Assembly (NCBI GenBank): GCA_020634895.1
Contig: JACKAV010000003.1
Location: 310,001 to 374,000, forward strand
Length of the DNA: 64,000 nucleotides
Source: Anaerolineales bacterium
GTDB lineage: Bacteria; Chloroflexota; Anaerolineae; Anaerolineales; Villigracilaceae
Direction of reading: 5' to 3'
The position numbers were made by a program, and so were the translations under genes. Below, one piece after another: positions 48,870 to 56,846 of the stretch (its first letter is position 1; each line of letters starts with the position of its first letter). The notes under the pieces were generated by a model. That model saw only the letters and a program-made list of their open reading frames with translations. It made no database searches and was not told the origin of the DNA.

Positions 48870-50063
48870 TTATTTTTTCGTTGTCGGTTTCTTGCCATGC
48901 CCCATGATGCGCTGATAGGAGGTCATCCATTCGTGGACGACGTTCATCATCTCTTGTAATTGTTTTTCGGAGGCATCGGTGGTTTGATGAATCTGGTCCT
49001 GCAATACCTGTGTGACTTCGTTGAGCGTGGAAATGCCCTCTTCGTATTTTTGCACTTCCTTGCGAATATCGCGGAAGTTTTCTTCGGAGGAGAGGCTGTA
49101 TCCCGTCCAGCGTTTTTGGTCGTCGGCTTTGAAGCTGATCCATTCCTGCCGCAGGCGTTCCTCGGCGAGGCGCTGCATTTCGGTCACTTCGTTGATGCGG
49201 CGCTCGAGTTTGGTGTTGAGTTCCACATAGGTGTCCTGCGCTTTTTTTGCGTTTCGCAGGGTCTCATCCAGTTTTTGGATCTGCTCATCGAGTGTTTCAG
49301 CTTCCTTTTGGAATGAGCTGAATTTTTCCTGCCAGTCTTTCCATGCGCGTTCGCGGTCCACCTGGGCGACGCGCTGCTGGTCGAGGAAAGCGGACTGTGC
49401 CTGTTTGCGCTCTAACTCTGAGGAGAGCAGGTCTGTAATGCGCCCTTCGATATTGCGGACAGTATCCGCCTGTATGGTCGCTTTTTCGCGGTTCTCATCG
49501 ATCCGTTTGCGCAGGGCAGTTAACTCGCCCTGAATATCGGCTATGCGTTTGAGATCGTTCTTGCGTGCTTCGTCGTTCGCGAGCAAAGTGTGCTTTACGT
49601 CTTCGTTCGAGCGTTTTGTCTCGTCGATGTTAAGTTTCAGGTCGCTGATGTTATTCAAGGCGCGCTGGGTTTCATCGGCGCGTTCTTTTATCTGCTTTTT
49701 GAATTCGGCGGGATTAAAAGAATTCTTTACCTGTGTGATCGCCTTGTTTAACTCGGTGACTTCGCTCTGGATTTCCTTTGCAGCTTCCTTGTCGTCTCTT
49801 ACGCGTTTCTTCTCGTTCTCTTCGATCATCTTGACAAGTTCCGTCCGCTGCTTGGTGATGAGCGACTCGAACTGTTCCACGCGCTTCGAAGCCGGGGTGA
49901 TGTCTGCCACCTGTTTGCTGAGGGTTTTGATCTGCTTTGATACGACGTTTACCGATGATTCAAAGGAGGCAATCGCCTCCTTCAGTGTGGCAAGGGTTTC
50001 CTTGGTTTCGCGCTGCTGTTTATCGAGAAATTCGAGGCGTTTAACGATCTGTTCAAATTCCAT
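48870..50063 (-). CDS. Long coiled-coil protein of unknown function
   Basis: A 397-residue, highly charged protein made almost entirely of heptad-like sequence (rich in Lys, Glu, Gln and Arg, with few Pro or Gly) from about residue 1 to 370. It ends with a basic tail (GHGKKPTTKK). No membrane segment, signal peptide or enzyme motif is visible. Coiled-coil proteins of this kind often act as scaffolds or structural elements (SMC-, tropomyosin- or filament-like), but I do not recognise a family. GGAG precedes the ATG, and a TATAAT (50090-50095) upstream gives it its own promoter inside the end of the preceding operon. Confidence 0.78.
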   Translation of the reverse strand: MEFEQIVKRLEFLDKQQRETKETLATLKEAIASFESSVNVVSKQIKTLSKQVADITPASKRVEQFESLITKQRTELVKMIEENEKKRVRDDKEAAKEIQSEVTELNKAITQVKNSFNPAEFKKQIKERADETQRALNNISDLKLNIDETKRSNEDVKHTLLANDEARKNDLKRIADIQGELTALRKRIDENREKATIQADTVRNIEGRITDLLSSELERKQAQSAFLDQQRVAQVDRERAWKDWQEKFSSFQKEAETLDEQIQKLDETLRNAKKAQDTYVELNTKLERRINEVTEMQRLAEERLRQEWISFKADDQKRWTGYSLSSEENFRDIRKEVQKYEEGISTLNEVTQVLQDQIHQTTDASEKQLQEMMNVVHEWMTSYQRIMGHGKKPTTKK

Positions 50064-50089
50064 AAAATCTCCAAATGATGTCGAATTAA

Positions 50090-50095
50090 ATTATA
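50090..50095 (-). promoter_or_regulatory. -10 box of the coiled-coil gene
   Basis: A consensus TATAAT on the minus strand about 27 bases before the ATG at 50063, between the end of the Hyf-like operon and this gene. No good -35 box was found at the standard distance. Confidence 0.5.
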
Positions 50096-50113
50096 CCCTC
50101 TTGTAAAACAGGC

Positions 50114-51511
50114 TTATTGGTTGAGGTGTTGGAAAAGTGCAGGCAGGTTGGAAATGATCGGTTGCAGGCTTTGCGGGAACATGCCTAAAACGAGCAAACC
50201 AGCCATGCCTATGCCCAGCATCACAGTCTGAATTGGGGATTCGTTCATTTCCCACTTTGTATCCTCTTTTGCCATAACGAAGGCTGCAAGGGTTCGAAGG
50301 GCGGAAATGAGCAGCCCAAGCAAGCCAATAAAGACCCATAATGAAGCGGACAGCGATTGCAACGATAATTCCTGCCAGAGCGCCAACCGTGAAGGGAAGC
50401 CCGCCAGCAGGGGGAAGCCCGCAATCGAAAGATGAGCAAAGAAGATCGCGCCAACGGCTATTGGATATTTTCGCGCCATACCTTGAATGTCGCTAAAACG
50501 CAGCGGATACGCCCTGCGTTTGATAATGGAAAGGGCAAGCGCCCAGACGCTTAGTTCCAATCCGCGCGGGATGAGAGTGAGGAAAACGATGCTGACCATG
50601 TCTGGTGTTTTGAGCGCTATGGCGGTCAAAAGCAGACCCGTCTCAGCGATGGCGGCGTAACCAAGAATCCTGCCGAGATGACGTTGTAGCGCGCCAAAGA
50701 TTCCACTTGTGGCGGTCATGATCACGCCGGAATAAAAAATGGCGTTGGCTATCTGCGAAGTGTTTCGCAGCCATGTGTAGCGGTCTAAAAAGCCCAGGGA
50801 AAAAATAACTGTGAATGTTGGCAGTGCCCATAACAGGAATCCGGCGGCGTAGGGCGACGCTTCTTCCATCAGTTGCGGAATCCAGTTATAAAGCGGAAAC
50901 ACGCCAAAAAGGAACGCGAACCCCATGCTGAGCATCACCCCGGACTGTATGGTCGTGCTTAGGTTCCCAGGGCTTGCCTCCACACCGGCGAGCATCCAGC
51001 CGGAAAAGAGGATGAAGGGCATGGCGAAGGTCTGGTAAATGATGAACCGCACCACGCCTTTCCCCGGCTTTTGGTAAAGCGGAACCAGCAGAGGAACCAC
51101 CAGCATTGCCGCTATTTCGAGCAGCAACGCAGCATAAAGGAACGGTTCCACTGCAATGGATGCGGTCAGAAGCGCGACGATCATTAATCCTAATGAAACG
51201 AAACGATGGGCGGTACCGGATGCTTCGGTGCCGAAGAGCCAAAGAGCCGCCAGCCCATACAGCACTGCGAGCAGCGGACCGTCCGCTGTGACGAGCTCGA
51301 AACTGCGCCCAAAGACTTGAATGGCGGGAGCTATTTTTATCGAGACTGACCCAATAAGCAAAGCCGTATCGATGGGAACAAACAGGGCGATCATCGCAAG
51401 GAAGGCAGCGATCCCGCCGCCAATATAGGCGGCGTATTTTTCGCCCAACAGAAGCAGGATTAAAGCGCCTGAGACAAATGGGAGCAGAATCCAAATGATC
51501 GGCGCGCTCAT
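50114..51511 (-). CDS. NuoN/M- or HyfF-like proton-conducting membrane subunit, substituted key lysine
   Basis: A 465-residue membrane protein with about fourteen helices, homologous to the antiporter-like subunits of complex I and group 4 hydrogenases. The glutamate of helix 5 seems kept (AALLLEIAAM). At the helix 7 lysine, where relatives have GFAVKAGVFPLHTW, this protein reads GFAFLFGVFPLYNW, so Lys is Leu and His is Tyr by my alignment. Proton pumping through this half-channel is therefore doubtful. It overlaps the HyfE-like gene by four bases (ATGA). It is the last gene of a three-gene operon. Confidence 0.82.
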   Translation of the reverse strand: MSAPIIWILLPFVSGALILLLLGEKYAAYIGGGIAAFLAMIALFVPIDTALLIGSVSIKIAPAIQVFGRSFELVTADGPLLAVLYGLAALWLFGTEASGTAHRFVSLGLMIVALLTASIAVEPFLYAALLLEIAAMLVVPLLVPLYQKPGKGVVRFIIYQTFAMPFILFSGWMLAGVEASPGNLSTTIQSGVMLSMGFAFLFGVFPLYNWIPQLMEEASPYAAGFLLWALPTFTVIFSLGFLDRYTWLRNTSQIANAIFYSGVIMTATSGIFGALQRHLGRILGYAAIAETGLLLTAIALKTPDMVSIVFLTLIPRGLELSVWALALSIIKRRAYPLRFSDIQGMARKYPIAVGAIFFAHLSIAGFPLLAGFPSRLALWQELSLQSLSASLWVFIGLLGLLISALRTLAAFVMAKEDTKWEMNESPIQTVMLGIGMAGLLVLGMFPQSLQPIISNLPALFQHLNQ

Positions 51512-52122
51512 AATTCTTCTTCCCCGGAGACAAACGGAACAGACCCCGCTGTGAGCAGGTACGCTCCGAGTACGCTCAGCCCTAAATTGACGGCTGCCAG
51601 CAGTCCTGTTACAAGGATCGCGCTTTCGACAGCAGCATATAGGATCTCGAAACCGGAAATGACGGTTAGAAGTCCCAGCGTCACTCGCAGGAGGTCGCTG
51701 GTCACACCCAAATGTGCCATGCCCGCGCCGATCAATATCAGCCCGCCGGCAATGACGGGGAGTCCCAGCCCGGGAATGGCTGCTTCGATGGCAGGAGCTG
51801 CCCCGGCGGCAGCAAAGGCGACGACGCCCATCAAGATCACACGGAATGCGGCACCGCGCGGATAGAAGGCTTCGCTCTCCTCCTGTTCAAGGTTGGCAAG
51901 ATTGATACGGGTCATACCGAGAATGGCAACGACCATCCACCCTGCGATCAATTTGACGGATCCCATGGCGAAGGGCAGGTGACGGGTAACCAGCCAAAAT
52001 GCGGCTAGGTATTGAAGCGCCAACGCGCCAAGGCTGATGCGCCAGTCGCGGCTGACCATGATGGCGGTGGAGGCTGTCAGTGCCAATGCTACAGCGACCC
52101 AGGAAATAATTTCTGCAAGCAT
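51508..52122 (-). CDS. HyfE/NuoK-like membrane protein
   Basis: A 204-residue protein with about seven hydrophobic helices and few charged residues. The length and helix count fit HyfE-type subunits of group 4 hydrogenases (about 215 residues) better than NuoK (about 100). The C-terminal half (HLGVTSDLLRVTLGLLTVIS and following) has the NuoK-like pattern. It lies between the two antiporter-like genes, the arrangement seen in hyfB-E-F-type loci: one base after the upstream gene stop and overlapping the downstream start. Confidence 0.7.
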   Translation of the reverse strand: MLAEIISWVAVALALTASTAIMVSRDWRISLGALALQYLAAFWLVTRHLPFAMGSVKLIAGWMVVAILGMTRINLANLEQEESEAFYPRGAAFRVILMGVVAFAAAGAAPAIEAAIPGLGLPVIAGGLILIGAGMAHLGVTSDLLRVTLGLLTVISGFEILYAAVESAILVTGLLAAVNLGLSVLGAYLLTAGSVPFVSGEEEL

Positions 52123-53667
52123 TTATTGAGTTCCACGTATGATGAGCAAAATAAAAAGGACGAGGAAAAGCAGCGTCCACATGATGCCGCCTTCGCCTTC
52201 GAGGGTATCGGTGATGGCTTGGCTGATCCGCGCCAATCCGCGGTAGATGGACCAAAGCCACTGGTACAGGCTGTTGACTCCGGCTCCCGCTGTTGTGACC
52301 CAATGTGCGCGGATGGGGCTGAAGATGCGAAAACGTCTGGCTCCCCAGACCAGCCCCAAAGTCAGGAGAGAGGCGATGAGGGCTTGAATCCAATTTCCGA
52401 TTTGGAGAGCGCCGTCCCAGCCGATGAATCCCATCAGAAGGGGGAGAACGAGGAGGAGAATGATGCCTGACGGGTAGACTGCCTTTGTCCAGCCGGGCTG
52501 GTCGTCCAAAGATTCGTCGCCGTTTGTTCGAAGCGCGTGGCGGATAAATCCCGCTGTCATCAAGGCTTGAGCCGCCAGGGCAAATGGGACGATTAACCCC
52601 AACCTTCCCATCCAGGCGCTGGCGGTGAGCGAGAAGGGGAGCGAGGAAAGGCTCCATGCGCCGATGGGGAGGAAACGGTTGAGGCGCAGGTTTTGCACGG
52701 AAGATAAGAAGAGTACGCTTCCAACGAGGATCATGGCGCTGCCCCATGCAATGGCGCCAATGGGGTTGCCGCTCAATGTGCTGAGGACTGCAAGCGACGC
52801 AATGCCGATGATCCAATAAGGACGCCCGTTCAATTCGTCCGGTGCGCGCAGCCACATCCAGCCGCCGTAGATGGCGGCAGCGGCGGTGAGGGCTGTCAGT
52901 GCCAGAGTAAAACCGGATGTAGTGATCTGAATGCGACCTAAAATGCCGAGTGTGGAGATCGCGCCGATCAGCCGCAATGCGGTTCCAAGCCCGCGGCGAA
53001 GGAATGTATCTGAAGAGTAGGGCAAATGAAGCGGTAATACTCCCAGCCTTAGCCCCGCTGCGATCACCAGAAATATCCCTGCACTCGAAGGCATGGATTG
53101 AAACACAAGGGCGCTTCCATTCGAAAAACTTGCGATGTACGCCCATAACAGCAGACTTAACCCGAGCATGTGGGTGGCAAATGAAATGACAACGCGTTCG
53201 CTTTTTTGTTCGCCGTTCACGGAACTTAATTGCGAGAAGAGTTCCGTCAGGTCGAGAAATGCCCACATCAAAAGCAGTGTCAGCGGATTATCGGCTGTTA
53301 CTGCCAGAATCCCCATACCGCAGAGTGTTAGAATGCCCGCCCACGAAAGCGAGTTTGTAAAGACCGGGCGTGTTACAGACGTCAGGAGAATGGCAAGGGG
53401 CAGGGCGGTGACACTGATCGCAAGCGCCCACGAAACACCGTCTGCGCGGAACAACACCGGCGTTGTGAACAAAGTCTGCGGCTCCCAGGCAGGGAAGGAA
53501 AACTCGAAAGGCATCTGGGTCAGCCAGAGGAAAACGCTTGCAAAAGCCAGAAGCGCGCCCACTGTTGCGATCATCCATGCATAGCGCGCGTTCGGCTGCG
53601 TGATTCGTAACACCATCAACACCAATGCGGTGATAAAAAGTAATAGACAGGTAACCAGAATTAACAT
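52123..53667 (-). CDS. NuoL/HyfB-like proton-conducting membrane subunit, divergent
   Basis: A 514-residue membrane protein with about fourteen to fifteen helices, the first gene of the three-gene module. The helix 5 position reads LLMWAFLDLTELF where NuoL-type proteins have W-E, so the usual glutamate is replaced, with acidic residues shifted four to seven places. The helix 7 lysine position reads AGLRLGVLPLHLP, with Arg in place of Lys but the His retained. It is thus an antiporter-like fold with altered proton-path residues. No hydrogenase, NuoH-like or iron-sulfur subunit is encoded next to it. Confidence 0.78.
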   Translation of the reverse strand: MLILVTCLLLFITALVLMVLRITQPNARYAWMIATVGALLAFASVFLWLTQMPFEFSFPAWEPQTLFTTPVLFRADGVSWALAISVTALPLAILLTSVTRPVFTNSLSWAGILTLCGMGILAVTADNPLTLLLMWAFLDLTELFSQLSSVNGEQKSERVVISFATHMLGLSLLLWAYIASFSNGSALVFQSMPSSAGIFLVIAAGLRLGVLPLHLPYSSDTFLRRGLGTALRLIGAISTLGILGRIQITTSGFTLALTALTAAAAIYGGWMWLRAPDELNGRPYWIIGIASLAVLSTLSGNPIGAIAWGSAMILVGSVLFLSSVQNLRLNRFLPIGAWSLSSLPFSLTASAWMGRLGLIVPFALAAQALMTAGFIRHALRTNGDESLDDQPGWTKAVYPSGIILLLVLPLLMGFIGWDGALQIGNWIQALIASLLTLGLVWGARRFRIFSPIRAHWVTTAGAGVNSLYQWLWSIYRGLARISQAITDTLEGEGGIMWTLLFLVLFILLIIRGTQ

Positions 53668-53723
53668 GGAAAATATAATTGTATCAGTATTATTACCGCC
53701 GCGCTTTCACCCTTTGTGTTTGG

Positions 53724-53729
53724 TACAAT
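53724..53729 (+). promoter_or_regulatory. -10-like box six bases before the DUF3048 gene
   Basis: TACAAT ends six bases before the ATG at 53736, with no Shine-Dalgarno between, as at four other genes in the window. Confidence 0.45.
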
Positions 53730-53735
53730 CCCAGC

Positions 53736-55031
53736 ATGATGCATAGAAGTCATCGACTTAATAAAAGCGGATTCACCCTCGGGCTTTTGACTTTGCTTCT
53801 TATTGTTTCCTGTGCCGCGCCGCCTTCCGCCTCGGTCTCTGAACCGACGGCTGTGCCGCTGCTTCTCAATAATGTCCCCACGCCGACGCCTTTCCTGCCG
53901 CAGCCCGAAGCGCCGACCGATGAAAATCTGGCGCAGGTTCCGCTGCAGCTAGTTCCTACTTACACACCCTACCCGACCAAATATGTCATTTCACAGGATA
54001 TTTCCGCGCCGGTGGGTGCCGCCCCAGCCGACAGCGGAGTTACCCTCTACAACCCGTTGACCGGTCTGCCGGTGGATGATCCCTACTTCCTGCAGCACAG
54101 ACCGCTTGCCATCAAAATTGGCAACTCGCCTGATTATGTCCGCCCGCAATCCGGGTTGACACTTGCGGATGTTGTCTACGAATATTACATCGAGTGGGGC
54201 GACACCCGTTTTATCGGCGTTTTCTACAGCAATCTATACGACATCGAGCGCGTGGGACCTGTCCGTTCGGGGCGGTATTTCGATGAGAATATCGTCCGTA
54301 TGTATCATGCTTTCCTGATGTTCAAGGGCGCTGATCCGCGCGAATACGATTATTTCAAATCGCTTGAAATCAGTGAGCGTTTTATATCTGTTGGTATTGG
54401 CAACTGTCCGCCGTATTATTACGGTCCGTATAAACGGGATTCCTACAACAACATCTTTTTTAATGTCACCAAATGGGAAGCCTGCGTCGCCAAAAAGGGA
54501 TATGACAATTCCCCGCAGACATTAAGCGGCGGCTTCTTCTCGGAAAACGTGCCGCAAAGCTCAACCTATGTGACGCGTATTTACGATTTTTACTCCGTTT
54601 ATAACTACAGTTTTTGGGCATACGATCCCATTGAACATGTCTACTTCCGTTATCAGGAAGCCAAAGATCTGGTAAACCGCAAAGTGGAAGTTTATGACCA
54701 ATTGATGGACGATTACACCAAGGAACCCGTCACGGCGGATAATGTCGTGGTGTTATTCGTCCCGTATATTTTTACGAACGAGAATCAGGCAGAGGATGAA
54801 GTCTATAATCCCTCCCTGGTTGATTATGGTGACGCCTACGTCTTCCGTGATGGGGTCGCCATCCCCGCCCGCTGGAACCGTACCTCGATAGACCAGCCCA
54901 TGCTGTTGACCAATCTCGACGGCACGCCGATCTACCTGCGCCCCGGGCAGACGTTCTATCAGGTGATGGGTGTTACTTCCAAAAAGATGACCGAAGGTAC
55001 TGAGTGGCGTTTTGAATTCGAAACGCCCTGA
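53736..55031 (+). CDS. DUF3048 (YerB-like) lipoprotein
   Basis: A 431-residue exported lipoprotein. The signal peptide ends LLIVSC (lipidated Cys26), followed by a Pro/Thr-rich linker to about residue 100. The DUF3048 domain has PLTGLPVDD at about residue 108 and the signature ADVVYEYYIEWGDTRFIGVF, then GPVRSGRYFDENI. The C-terminal part matches the second YerB domain (about 320-431). The function of the family is unknown; it is envelope-associated. ATG 53736 is used; 53739 is an equal alternative. It is transcribed away from the Hyf-like module. Confidence 0.9.
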   Translation: MMHRSHRLNKSGFTLGLLTLLLIVSCAAPPSASVSEPTAVPLLLNNVPTPTPFLPQPEAPTDENLAQVPLQLVPTYTPYPTKYVISQDISAPVGAAPADSGVTLYNPLTGLPVDDPYFLQHRPLAIKIGNSPDYVRPQSGLTLADVVYEYYIEWGDTRFIGVFYSNLYDIERVGPVRSGRYFDENIVRMYHAFLMFKGADPREYDYFKSLEISERFISVGIGNCPPYYYGPYKRDSYNNIFFNVTKWEACVAKKGYDNSPQTLSGGFFSENVPQSSTYVTRIYDFYSVYNYSFWAYDPIEHVYFRYQEAKDLVNRKVEVYDQLMDDYTKEPVTADNVVVLFVPYIFTNENQAEDEVYNPSLVDYGDAYVFRDGVAIPARWNRTSIDQPMLLTNLDGTPIYLRPGQTFYQVMGVTSKKMTEGTEWRFEFETP

Positions 55032-55067
55032 TGCGCAATTCCAAAGTTGAAGGCTTTAGACTCCTGA

Positions 55068-55073
55068 TAAAAT
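55068..55073 (+). promoter_or_regulatory. -10-like box upstream of the zinc-ribbon protein gene
   Basis: TAAAAT lies 20 bases before the ATG at 55094, with a Shine-Dalgarno-like CTCGGAG in between. An independent promoter for 55094 is possible. Confidence 0.35.
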
Positions 55074-55093
55074 GAACCCACCTCGGAGTTCTT

Positions 55094-55612
55094 ATGACAT
55101 TTGATCCCGTCTTCCTTGCCAACCTAACGCTTGTCCTGACCGCCTTCGCCGGTGCGTTTTTGATCGCCTTGTGGGTCAGCCTTGTCGTGTGGACCTATCG
55201 CGACATCCGCTCACGCGCGCGCGACCCATTGGTGCAGACGTTATCCGCTTTGCTGGCGGCGGTCTTGAATTTGCCCGGCGTGCTGGTCTATCTCATCCTC
55301 CGCCCGCCGCGGACGCTCGAGGAGGAGTATCAGCGCACGTTGGAGGAAGAGGCGCTGCTTCAGGCGCTGGAAGACCTTCCGCTTTGCCCGGGCTGTGAGA
55401 GGCGTGTCAAAGAGGATTGGCAGATATGTCCGAACTGTCACACCAAACTGAAGAAGACATGTCACAACTGTTCGAAGCTGATGGAACTGCCGTGGAACAT
55501 CTGCCCGTATTGCGGAACCCCCGCTCCCGGCGTCCGTCTTGAGGCGACCAGTCTCGATGATGCCCTGCGCGGAATCAAGATCACGGACGAGCAGGAAAAC
55601 CTCGAAAACTAG
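55094..55612 (+). CDS. Membrane-anchored double zinc-ribbon protein
   Basis: A 172-residue protein. Two membrane helices (about 10-35 and 45-70) precede an acidic helix (EEEYQRTLEEEALLQALED). Two zinc-ribbon units follow: CPGC...CPNC (about 98-117) and CHNC...CPYC (about 123-141), with eight cysteines in CxxC pairs. The zinc ribbon should face the cytoplasm. No catalytic domain is present, so a scaffolding or regulatory role is likely but unknown. CGGAG lies upstream of the ATG. Confidence 0.85.
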   Translation: MTFDPVFLANLTLVLTAFAGAFLIALWVSLVVWTYRDIRSRARDPLVQTLSALLAAVLNLPGVLVYLILRPPRTLEEEYQRTLEEEALLQALEDLPLCPGCERRVKEDWQICPNCHTKLKKTCHNCSKLMELPWNICPYCGTPAPGVRLEATSLDDALRGIKITDEQENLEN

Positions 55613-55618
55613 AAACCC

Positions 55619-55651
55619 AGACCCTAAACGTCATAAAGACCTTTAGGGTCT
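55619..55651 (+). terminator. Hairpin between zinc-ribbon gene and menC-like gene
   Basis: AGACCCTAAA (55619-55628) pairs with TTTAGGGTCT (55642-55651). It ends seven bases before the AGGAG of the next gene, so it could be a terminator or a leader hairpin. Confidence 0.6.
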
Positions 55652-55667
55652 CTTATTAGGAGAATCC

Positions 55668-56774
55668 ATGAAAATCGAATCCATTACGCTCCATCATATT
55701 GCAATGCCGCTGGTCGCTCCGTTCGAGACTTCTTTTGGGCGCGAGACCAAACGCGAATGTGTCATCATCGAAATTCATTCTGAAGGACTCGTTGGGTATG
55801 GCGAATGTGTCGCCACACACAGTCCCGGCTATAACTATGAGACGACCGGCACAGCCATGCACATCCTCAAGGATTTCATCTCGCCTTTGATTCTTGGGCA
55901 GGATGTAAAGGATGCGCTCGATTTTCAGGAACGGGTGATCGGCATTCGCGGACATCTTCTCGCCAAAGCGGGCGTGGAAATGGCGGTCTGGGACTTGCTC
56001 GGCAAACGTGAAAATAAACCGCTCAAGGAATTATTCGGTGGTGTGCGTGATAAGGTGGAAGTTGGCGTTTCTGTCGGTATTCAAGCCTCGCCCGAAAAAC
56101 TGGTCGAGACCGTTACCGACTTTGTCAACAGCGGATATGCCCGTGTGAAGATCAAGATCAAACCTGGCAAGGAAGTCGCGGAGACGACTGCTGTCCGCAA
56201 GGCATTCCCCGATATTCGCCTGCAAGTGGATGCGAATTCCGCCTACTCGTTGGATGACGCCGACCAACTCAAACCGTTGGATGACCTCAACCTTTTGCTG
56301 ATCGAACAACCTTTGTTCGAAGATGATATTTGGGATCATCACAAACTTCAGGAGAAATTCAAAACTCCCATCTGTCTCGACGAAAGCATTGTCTCGCCGC
56401 GCCATGCGCGTTACGCGATTGAGATGAAAGCCTGCAAGATCATCAACATCAAGGCGGGCAGGGTCGGCGGATTAAGTCAGGGCATCATGGTGCATGATAT
56501 TTGTCAGCAGAATAATATGCCCGTCTGGTGCGGCGGCATGTTGGAGACTGGCATCGGGCGCGCGTCCAATCTTGCACTGGCGTCCATGCCGAACTTTACT
56601 CTTCCCGGTGACGTTTCCGCATCCGACCGCTATTATGAAAAAGACATCACCAACGAACGCTTTGTCCTCAATCCTGACTCCACCATTGACGTCCCTTCGG
56701 GTGCGGGGTTGGGCGTAACCATCGACGAAGACGCGTTGAAGTCCTACACGTTGGCGAAAGTGGTAGTAAACTAA
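55668..56774 (+). CDS. menC: o-Succinylbenzoate synthase / N-succinylamino acid racemase (enolase superfamily)
   Basis: A 368-residue enzyme of the enolase superfamily, MenC/NSAAR branch. It dehydrates SHCHC to o-succinylbenzoate in menaquinone synthesis, or racemises N-succinylamino acids. The KxK motif is VKIKIKP (about 160-166). Metal ligands are Asp in DANSAY (about 190), Glu in IEQPL (about 215) and Asp in LDESI (about 240), and the general base Lys is in INIKAGRVGG (about 264). No other men genes lie nearby, so menaquinone synthesis versus amino acid racemisation cannot be decided here. AGGAG precedes the ATG. Confidence 0.85.
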   Translation: MKIESITLHHIAMPLVAPFETSFGRETKRECVIIEIHSEGLVGYGECVATHSPGYNYETTGTAMHILKDFISPLILGQDVKDALDFQERVIGIRGHLLAKAGVEMAVWDLLGKRENKPLKELFGGVRDKVEVGVSVGIQASPEKLVETVTDFVNSGYARVKIKIKPGKEVAETTAVRKAFPDIRLQVDANSAYSLDDADQLKPLDDLNLLLIEQPLFEDDIWDHHKLQEKFKTPICLDESIVSPRHARYAIEMKACKIINIKAGRVGGLSQGIMVHDICQQNNMPVWCGGMLETGIGRASNLALASMPNFTLPGDVSASDRYYEKDITNERFVLNPDSTIDVPSGAGLGVTIDEDALKSYTLAKVVVN

Positions 56775-56800
56775 CGCTCGTTTAAGCCAATCGGTTTATA

Positions 56801-56832
56801 AGTACGAGGCGCTTAACGCCTCGTACTTTTTA
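56801..56832 (+). terminator. Rho-independent terminator after menC
   Basis: AGTACGAGGCG (56801-56811) pairs with CGCCTCGTACT (56817-56827), followed by TTTTT. Confidence 0.88.
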
Positions 56833-56846
56833 TTTCTGGAATCTAA

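Noticed and set aside
51887..53266. 459-residue minus-strand open frame rich in Arg, His and Ser
   Set aside because: It overlaps the NuoL/HyfB-like gene in another frame and has the low-complexity composition of a shadow frame.
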